Shown here: piece by piece, positions 45,930 to 51,200 of the stretch
How positions within the stretch are numbered: the first letter of the stretch is position 1
Layout of the letters: each line of letters begins with the position of its first letter
NCBI GenBank assembly: GCA_022071945.1
Contig: JAJVIN010000016.1
Coordinates: forward strand, 1-51,200
Length of the DNA: 51,200 nucleotides
Direction of reading: 5' to 3'
Origin: Thermoanaerobaculia bacterium
Lineage (GTDB): Bacteria > Acidobacteriota > Thermoanaerobaculia > UBA5066
Notes under the pieces: generated by a model
Databases searched by the model: none
What the model was told of the DNA's origin: nothing
Seen by the model: only the letters and a program-made list of their open reading frames with translations
Position numbers and translations under genes: made by a program

Positions 45930-46532
45930 ATGCAGATCATGGACACTCTCGTCGAGATGGGCGGCATCGACTCGATAGCGCGAGAACTGGGCGTCAGCCC
46001 GGAACAGGCACAGAGCGGCGCCGCCGCGCTCGTCCCCGCGATCCTGGGCGGGTTCAAGAAACAGGCTCAGGCGCAGCCCGAGGGCTTCGACGCCCTGGGC
46101 GGGCTCCTCGGACAGCTGGGGGGCGGCGGCCTGCTCGATGACGTGATGTCCCCCCAGCCGACGAACGTCGACCGCGGGAATGACGTTCTCGGGCAGATCT
46201 TCGGATCCAAGGATGTGAGCCGCGCCGTCGCGCAGAACGCTGCGTCGCAGTCAGGCCTCGACCCTTCGCTTCTCAAGAAGATGTTGCCGATGCTGGCCAT
46301 GCTGGTCACGGGCTTCATGGCGAGAGGCAGCGGCGCCGAGCCGGCAGCGGGCGCCACGGGGCAGGCAGCCCCGCAGGGGGGCGGCCTCGGAGATCTGCTG
46401 GGGGGCCTGCTCGGTTCACAGCCTGGCGGCGCCGGAAATGCGGGCGGCGGACTCGCCTCGATCCTCGACGCCAACGGCGACGGTAATCCGCTGGACGACA
46501 TCCTGAAGATGGCCGGAAAGATGATGGGCTAG
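45930..46532 (+). CDS. YidB / DUF937-family protein
   Basis: The product is 200 residues from the ATG at 45930, with GAGAGGGG about ten bases upstream. The DUF937 core is MQIMDTLVEMGGIDSIAREL, then GVSPEQAQSGAAALVPAILG, VLGQIFGSKDVSRAVAQNAA and the Met-rich MLPMLAMLVTGFMARG. The C terminus is Gly-rich and ends with an acidic calcium-site-like ILDANGDGNPLDDILKM. The function of the family is unknown; it is cytoplasmic in other bacteria. It follows the DUF3597 gene on the same strand, probably one transcript. Confidence 0.82.
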   Translation: MQIMDTLVEMGGIDSIARELGVSPEQAQSGAAALVPAILGGFKKQAQAQPEGFDALGGLLGQLGGGGLLDDVMSPQPTNVDRGNDVLGQIFGSKDVSRAVAQNAASQSGLDPSLLKKMLPMLAMLVTGFMARGSGAEPAAGATGQAAPQGGGLGDLLGGLLGSQPGGAGNAGGGLASILDANGDGNPLDDILKMAGKMMG

Positions 46533-46681
46533 CCAGAGGCCCAGTCCGGAGAAATACGAGTATCGGGCCAGGGAGGAAAGGCCGGGCACGGGGCCGGATT
46601 CCCGAGGTCCCCTCGTGAGGATGACCTGCCGGCCCTTGTACCGCGAGTCTCCACGGCGATAGAGTCCCGTCCGATATCTCC

Positions 46682-48424
46682 ATGACTGGGACAGAGCCTT
46701 CGCAGCCGCAGGATCTGCGCGAGCGAGTCGGCGCTGGCACGCGCATCGCGGAGCTCTACCAAGTCGAAAAGGACCTGGGCGTGGGGCAGTACACGGTCTC
46801 GCGCCTCGGTTTCCACCGCGAGAACAAGACGCTCTGCGTCATCAAGTCCCTGCCCCTGCAAGGTCTTGGCGATGCAAAGGTCGTGGAGCTTTTCGAGCGC
46901 GAGGCGAGTGTGCTGGCCCGGCTGGAACACCCGGGGATTCCTCGGTTCGTCGAACTGGTCCGGGAAGAGACGCCGGGCGGAAGACTCCTCCATCTCGTCC
47001 AGGAGTACGTGGAAGGAGAGAATCTCGAACAGGCCATCCAGCGCGGACTCCGGTTCACGGAATCCGATGTGAAGAGGATCGCGCGTGACCTCCTTTCGAT
47101 CGTCACCTACCTCCATGGCTTCCATCCGCCGCTGATCCACCGGGACATCAAGCCGAGCAATGTCATCCTCTCCCCCCGGGGCGAGATCTGGCTGGTCGAT
47201 TTCGGCGGCGTTCGGGACAAGCTCATGCTGGATGCCGCCAGCGAGGGGCATGGGTTCACGGTCGTCGGCACCTATGGATACATGCCGTTCGAGCAGTTCG
47301 AAGGCCGGGCCCTGCCCGCGTCGGACCTCTACGCCATCGGCGTGACCCTCATCTACTTGCTCTCTCACAAGGAACCCGTCGATTTCGAGCGGAAGGGAAT
47401 GAAGATCGATTTCCTTCCTTCGATCAATGTCGCGCCGGAATTCGGAAGGATTCTCGAGAAGCTCGTCGAGCCGCATCTCCAGGACAGGTATTCCTCCGCG
47501 GAAGAGGTCCTCCGAGATCTCGATCGAGGTCCGGGAACCCGGAAGAAGCTCCTCGGTCCGATCTCCGCCGCACTTGCGGCCGGGGTCGTCCTGGCACTCT
47601 GGCTCGGTCGCACCGTCACTCCGGGGGGAGGATCCGCCCCGAGAGAAACACCTTTACCGGCAAGAGGAGAGGCCCGGCTCGTCGACGGGCTCGAGACCGC
47701 CTCGGAGGGCGAGGGTTCATCTGGCGGTGGTGCAGCCGAAAAGAGGATGCTCCCAGAGCCGGGGGGGCCCCCGTCGGTGCGCGGGACCGTGCTCTATGAC
47801 GGCCGTCCCATCTCGGAGGTCACGAAGGTCTCTCCGAAGTTCTGGTTTCGAAACGAAAAGACGGGGAAGGCCGCCACCGCCATCGCACGATTCAGGGACG
47901 GAGCCGTGGCGATTCACGGCCTCTCTCCGGGGACCTACGGGATCAACCTGAGCTTCGACGCCGTTCTTGACAACCGGAGCGGGTTCCCCGGTGACCTCTA
48001 CGCCTGGAAGATCTTCGAGGTTCCCGAATCCGGCACCGCCGAGATCTCGGTCGATGTCCAGCGGCTCATCCACCTCCTCGAGCCGCAGGACAACAACAGC
48101 GTCCAGGACGGCTGGGGAGAGGCGTGTGAGGGAAAACCCTCTCATTCGACTCCTCTTCTCTTCGCCTGGAAGCCCGTGGAGCCCGGCGCGATCTACGACT
48201 GGGAGGTCCTGCGCGTCCAGTGCCCCTACAAGGAACAGACGCGCGTCGCCTCGGGACAGACACCCGAGACGCGCGTCCGGGTCTCTCTGGCTCCCAGCAA
48301 GCCGGGCGAGTTCTACCTGTTCAACCTCCATGCTCGCAAGAACGGGCGCGGCGTGGGCCTGCTCATGACCTACGGGTCATTCGGCCATGGCTGGGACTAC
48401 CGCTTCGTCGTGAGGCAGAGATGA
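46682..48424 (+). CDS. Receptor-like Ser/Thr kinase with novel ectodomain (first of tandem pair)
   Basis: The product is 580 residues. The kinase domain spans about 25-285: the Gly loop is degenerate (LGVGQYTVSRLG, lacking the third Gly), but Lys55, Glu74, HRD (153-155) with DIKPSN, and DFG (173-175) are intact. GTYGYMPFEQFEGRALPASD is the activation segment. One membrane helix lies at about 290-309 (PISAALAAGVVLALWLGRTV). Beyond a Gly/Glu linker, residues 360-580 form two beta-rich modules, a regulatory-peptidase-like part (SVRGTVLYDGRPISEVTKV) and a last module with LLFAWKPVEPGAIYDWEVLR. The two Cys of the second module may form a disulfide. Its stop overlaps the second kinase by four bases. 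Confidence 0.88.
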   Translation: MTGTEPSQPQDLRERVGAGTRIAELYQVEKDLGVGQYTVSRLGFHRENKTLCVIKSLPLQGLGDAKVVELFEREASVLARLEHPGIPRFVELVREETPGGRLLHLVQEYVEGENLEQAIQRGLRFTESDVKRIARDLLSIVTYLHGFHPPLIHRDIKPSNVILSPRGEIWLVDFGGVRDKLMLDAASEGHGFTVVGTYGYMPFEQFEGRALPASDLYAIGVTLIYLLSHKEPVDFERKGMKIDFLPSINVAPEFGRILEKLVEPHLQDRYSSAEEVLRDLDRGPGTRKKLLGPISAALAAGVVLALWLGRTVTPGGGSAPRETPLPARGEARLVDGLETASEGEGSSGGGAAEKRMLPEPGGPPSVRGTVLYDGRPISEVTKVSPKFWFRNEKTGKAATAIARFRDGAVAIHGLSPGTYGINLSFDAVLDNRSGFPGDLYAWKIFEVPESGTAEISVDVQRLIHLLEPQDNNSVQDGWGEACEGKPSHSTPLLFAWKPVEPGAIYDWEVLRVQCPYKEQTRVASGQTPETRVRVSLAPSKPGEFYLFNLHARKNGRGVGLLMTYGSFGHGWDYRFVVRQR

Positions 48425-50034
48425 TCGAGCGGCTCGAGTTTCGAGAGGAGTTGGGCCGAAGTCCTCATGCGCTGACGACACTCCGTTTCGATGCGGTGAG
48501 CGGAAAGCTGTGCGTCGTGAAGTCTCTCGATCTCGGGAAGGTGACCGATCTTCGGATCATCGAGATGTTCCGGCGCGAGGCGAAGGTCCTTCGCGGGCTG
48601 GACCACCCGCGAATCCCGAAGCTCCTCGACATGTTCGAGGAACGGGGGCCGGCGACGCTTCGGCTGCACCTCGTTCAGGAGTATGTCGAGGGGGAGAACC
48701 TCGCCCTCGCGCGTTCAAAGCGGAGCTTCAGCGAGGAAGAGGTGATCGGCATCGCACGCGATTTACTCGGTGTTCTGCGGTACCTGCACTCGTTCTCGCC
48801 CCCCATCATCCACCGCGACATCAAGCCCGGCAATGTCGTTCTGTCGAAAACCGGAGTCCACCTGATCGATTTCAGCGGTGTCCGCGACACGCTGAAGCAA
48901 GACAGGGACGAGAAGGGCGGATTCACGATCGTCGGCAGCTACGGTTACATGCCCTTCGAGCAGTACGAGGGGAGAGCCCTGCCGGCTTCCGACATCTACG
49001 CGCTCGGGATGACGCTCGTCTTTCTCGTCACCGGGCTCGAGCCCTCGGATCTGGAACGTCAGGGGATGAGGCTCGCCATCCCGTCCGAGGCAACCCTGTC
49101 GCCCCGTTTTCGCGCCGTCCTGTCGCGGATGATCGAACCGGATGCCAGAAACCGCTACCAGAACGTCGAAGAGGTCGAGAGTGCACTCACCGCCTCGAAG
49201 AGAGTCAGGCATCCACGCCGGAGAGCAGCCGCGTTCGCCGTCCTCGGGACGCTGGCCCTGGCGGCAGCGGTGCTGCTGTTCCTCGAAAGGCGCCCCCGTC
49301 CTTCCGACGCGGCGGTGCCGCCACCGGGTCCGGTCCGGAAGGCGAGACCGGCACGCGGGGCGAGCCTCGAGAGAACTGCCAGAACGCCCGTCCGTGAGAC
49401 GTTCGAGCTGACTCCGCCAGATCCGGTGACGTCGAAACTGGTTGCCCGCGGCCTCATCACCTACGCCTCGGAGCCTGTTCACCTGACGTTTCCCGAAACG
49501 CCTGGGATTCGGATCAATGCCGCCGGGGGAGGCGAGTTGAACCCTCCGATGCGCTACGAAAAGAGCACGCTCGAGATCTTCGACTTGAAACCCGGTGGCT
49601 ACTTCGTCTCGGCCCTTCGCGGTTCAGGGGAGGCTCTCTACCACGGCGGACTGGAGATCCTCGTCGAGGAAGGCCGGGTCGTCGAGTTCGAGTTCCACGT
49701 GTCGAGGCAGATCCAGTTCGAGCGTCTGGAGAGGGAAGAGGGCGTCCAGCCGCTTTGCGAGACCCCGGTTCGGTCTCCCGTGAAAGTGCAATGGAAGCCC
49801 TTCGAACCCGGCACGTTCTATGACTACGACGTCTACGAGAACCGCTGCGATGGAAAGGGCCGGGCCCGCCCACTGCTGTCTGGCTCGACCCAGAAGACGA
49901 TGCTCACTCTCGAGCTTCCGGAAAGCGGCTCCGGGATGCGCTACCAGGTGAACATCGGAGCTCGCCGCGGCGGCACCTGGGCCGGGAACGGAGGGATCCT
50001 GTTCGTCGTCGCAAAAGGACCCGAGGCAAGGTGA
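48421..50034 (+). CDS. Receptor-like Ser/Thr kinase, second of tandem pair, degenerate loop and DFS
   Basis: The product is 537 residues, paralogous to the gene before it, from which it is inseparable by overlap (ATGA at 48421). It starts about 25 residues later in the alignment. The Gly loop is lost (ELGRSPHALTTLRF), and the DFG motif is DFS (residues 150-152); Lys34, HRD (131-133) and GYMPFEQYEGRALPASD are kept. A membrane helix lies at about 269-288. The ectodomain matches the neighbour, including VQWKPFEPGTFYDYDVYENR and two Cys, but is shorter. With a missing Gly loop and DFS it may be a weak kinase or pseudokinase acting with its partner. The extended frame before 48421 is kinase-1 shadow. 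Confidence 0.87.
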   Translation: MIERLEFREELGRSPHALTTLRFDAVSGKLCVVKSLDLGKVTDLRIIEMFRREAKVLRGLDHPRIPKLLDMFEERGPATLRLHLVQEYVEGENLALARSKRSFSEEEVIGIARDLLGVLRYLHSFSPPIIHRDIKPGNVVLSKTGVHLIDFSGVRDTLKQDRDEKGGFTIVGSYGYMPFEQYEGRALPASDIYALGMTLVFLVTGLEPSDLERQGMRLAIPSEATLSPRFRAVLSRMIEPDARNRYQNVEEVESALTASKRVRHPRRRAAAFAVLGTLALAAAVLLFLERRPRPSDAAVPPPGPVRKARPARGASLERTARTPVRETFELTPPDPVTSKLVARGLITYASEPVHLTFPETPGIRINAAGGGELNPPMRYEKSTLEIFDLKPGGYFVSALRGSGEALYHGGLEILVEEGRVVEFEFHVSRQIQFERLEREEGVQPLCETPVRSPVKVQWKPFEPGTFYDYDVYENRCDGKGRARPLLSGSTQKTMLTLELPESGSGMRYQVNIGARRGGTWAGNGGILFVVAKGPEAR

Positions 50035-50147
50035 GCCAGGCGAGGCTCAAGAACAGTCAGGACTTCGCCAGGTTCTCTCTCTTGGGGCCTCCTGATCGCC
50101 GAGGAACCCGTGGCCGGTCTGGGTCCGCGATCGACGTGGAACGCCGG

Positions 50148-50900
50148 TCACTTGGCCGAGGGCGGAGGAAGCCTGGACGTGATCTCCTCTCGCAGGGCCG
50201 CGATCTCGCTCCGCAGGAGAGCGATCTCGCCGGAGTCCTCCTTCTGTTCGGGCTTGAGAAACCACGAGGCGACGAAGCCCGAGAAGGTTCCGAAGAGTCC
50301 CACTCCCGCGGTCATCAGGAGCGAGGCGACCAGGCGGCCCTCGGTCGAGATGGGGTAGCGATCGCCGTAGCCCACGGTGGTGACCGTGACGAAGGCCCAC
50401 CAGAGTGCGTCCTCGGGCGTCTTGATGTTGGCGTCCGGGCTGTTCTCGAAGTGAAGGACGGCAATCGCCGCGATGATGGACAGGAGCAGGGAGACGAGGG
50501 ACGCGGTCAAGAAGGCCCCTTCCGCCCTCCTTCGAATGATGAACTCGGCCAGCGTCTTCGTGGACCGGATCCCGCGCAGGACCCTCACGATTCGCAGGAT
50601 CCTGCCCGTTCTCCCCAGACGGAGCGCGTCGACGGCGGGAATGCTCGAGAGGAGGTCGAGCCATCCCCAGGTCGTCATGTAACGCAGCTTGCTCTCGGCC
50701 CGGTAGAACGAGCGAAGGAAATCGAGGAGGAAAAAGACGCAGATCAGGTTGTCCGCGTATTCGAGGATCTCCTCGGTCTTTTGATCGAGGGGCGCCAGGA
50801 CCTGCACTCCCAGGATGACGAGCGCCGTGAAACTGATCATGAGCAAGAAGACCAGGTAGGGGCTGGGCCGGTCGTGCTCCGGATCGTGGTCGATCTTCAT
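50148..50900 (-). CDS. Voltage-gated potassium channel (six-helix)
   Basis: The product is 250 residues, the size of bacterial voltage-gated K+ channels such as KvAP-like proteins. The selectivity filter TVGYGD is present in FVTVTTVGYGDRYPIS. The voltage sensor S4 is RLGRTGRILRIVRVLRGIRS with Arg every three or four residues, after LLSSIPAVDAL. S1 to S6 hydrophobic segments are visible, with the last AGVGLFGTFSGFVASWF. A short coiled coil (GEIALLRSEIAALREEITSR) ends the protein and may help tetramerise. It is convergent with the kinase pair, and an inverted repeat lies 120 bases upstream of its start. Confidence 0.9.
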   Translation of the reverse strand: MKIDHDPEHDRPSPYLVFLLMISFTALVILGVQVLAPLDQKTEEILEYADNLICVFFLLDFLRSFYRAESKLRYMTTWGWLDLLSSIPAVDALRLGRTGRILRIVRVLRGIRSTKTLAEFIIRRRAEGAFLTASLVSLLLSIIAAIAVLHFENSPDANIKTPEDALWWAFVTVTTVGYGDRYPISTEGRLVASLLMTAGVGLFGTFSGFVASWFLKPEQKEDSGEIALLRSEIAALREEITSRLPPPSAK

Positions 50901-51018
50901 GAGAAAAAAGCCAAATGCTACCAGCGGACACCGGGGCAGAGGCTCTGGGTGCCTGCCGTTCAGCGAAAGATGGCGGTTGGAGCTAGGCCGCTCTGCGGAC
51001 GCGACCGGCTAAGCTAAT

Positions 51019-51050
51019 CCCAATTCGCTGTCAAGTCGAGACGAATTGGG
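51019..51050 (-). promoter_or_regulatory. Inverted repeat and possible promoter upstream of the K+ channel
   Basis: A perfect 9-bp inverted repeat, CCCAATTCG (51019-51027) and CGAATTGGG (51042-51050), is separated by 14 bases. Within it, read on the - strand, is TTGACA, an ideal -35, but no good -10 stands 16-18 bases beyond. The gap from 50901 to 51200 shows no other open frame I can support. Confidence 0.4.
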
Positions 51051-51200
51051 CGAAGGGAGGTCTACGAGAGGCCCCTCACCCGGCCTCACGGCCACCCTGT
51101 ACCTTTTTGGTGTGAGCAGAATGGAAGGGGTCGGCGGTTTGGGGCGTAAGGAACAAAGGCGTAAGAGAGACGTAGTAGTGGGAGTTTCTCTTTGCTTCTT

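Overview
This is chromosomal DNA from a GC-rich bacterium with compact, overlapping gene junctions. Clues to lineage are a zinc-type S14, four-cysteine S4 and L36, a short-type adenylate kinase, a KefF/KefC pair, and lipid and kinase genes common in soil or deep-branching phyla. I would guess an Acidobacteriota-like organism (for example the Thermoanaerobaculia/Holophagae side), but this is inference: no 16S or phylogeny is available here.

Positions 1-17345 (+ strand) hold the 3' part of tuf, a strong terminator, then one uninterrupted S10-spc-alpha ribosomal supercluster: rpsJ-rplC-rplD-rplW-rplB-rpsS-rplV-rpsC-rplP-rpmC-rpsQ-rplN-rplX-rplE-rpsN-rpsH-rplF-rplR-rpsE-rpmD-rplO-secY-adk-map-infA-rpmJ-rpsM-rpsK-rpsD-rpoA-rplQ, closed by a terminator. 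Order and content are canonical. The oddities lie inside proteins: L22 has a much longer tunnel hairpin and a C-terminal tail, L30 has a 55-residue N-terminal extension, L17 has a long basic tail, and a structured 224-base gap precedes rpsD.

Positions 17369-28864 are metabolic and transport genes: a Na+/alanine symporter, a membrane/TPR protein, two overlapping orphan oligopeptide-type binding lipoproteins, an alanine-dehydrogenase-family enzyme paired with an acetyl-CoA hydrolase/CoA-transferase, a small globin, isocitrate lyase and a TauE/SafE permease. Together they suggest use of amino acids and acetate through the glyoxylate shunt.

Positions 28892-36872 (- strand) form a tightly coupled seven-gene operon: a cysteine-free Rrf2 regulator, sulfate-binding protein, CysT, CysW, CysA, then the two halves of a heterodimeric ABC exporter. 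Most junctions are GTGA or TTGA overlaps.

Positions 36959-39733 (- strand) carry a membrane sensor with one c-type haem motif and a HAMP domain but no output domain, followed 10 bases later by a soluble Ser/Thr kinase with two copies of an unrecognised C-terminal repeat. This looks like a split redox-sensing receptor kinase. Positions 39936-44454 hold a KefC/KefF K+ efflux pair, a peptidoglycan-binding protein with a caspase-like His/Cys signature, and a close relative of eukaryotic sphingolipid delta-4 desaturase.

Positions 44698-50900 hold small DUF-type proteins (DUF4230, DUF3597, YidB/DUF937), two tandem receptor-like Ser/Thr kinases with degenerate glycine loops and a shared unrecognised ectodomain, and a voltage-gated K+ channel. 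The most interesting candidates are the haem-sensor/kinase pair, the tandem receptor kinases, the desaturase, the enlarged L22 hairpin and the sulfate importer/exporter operon.
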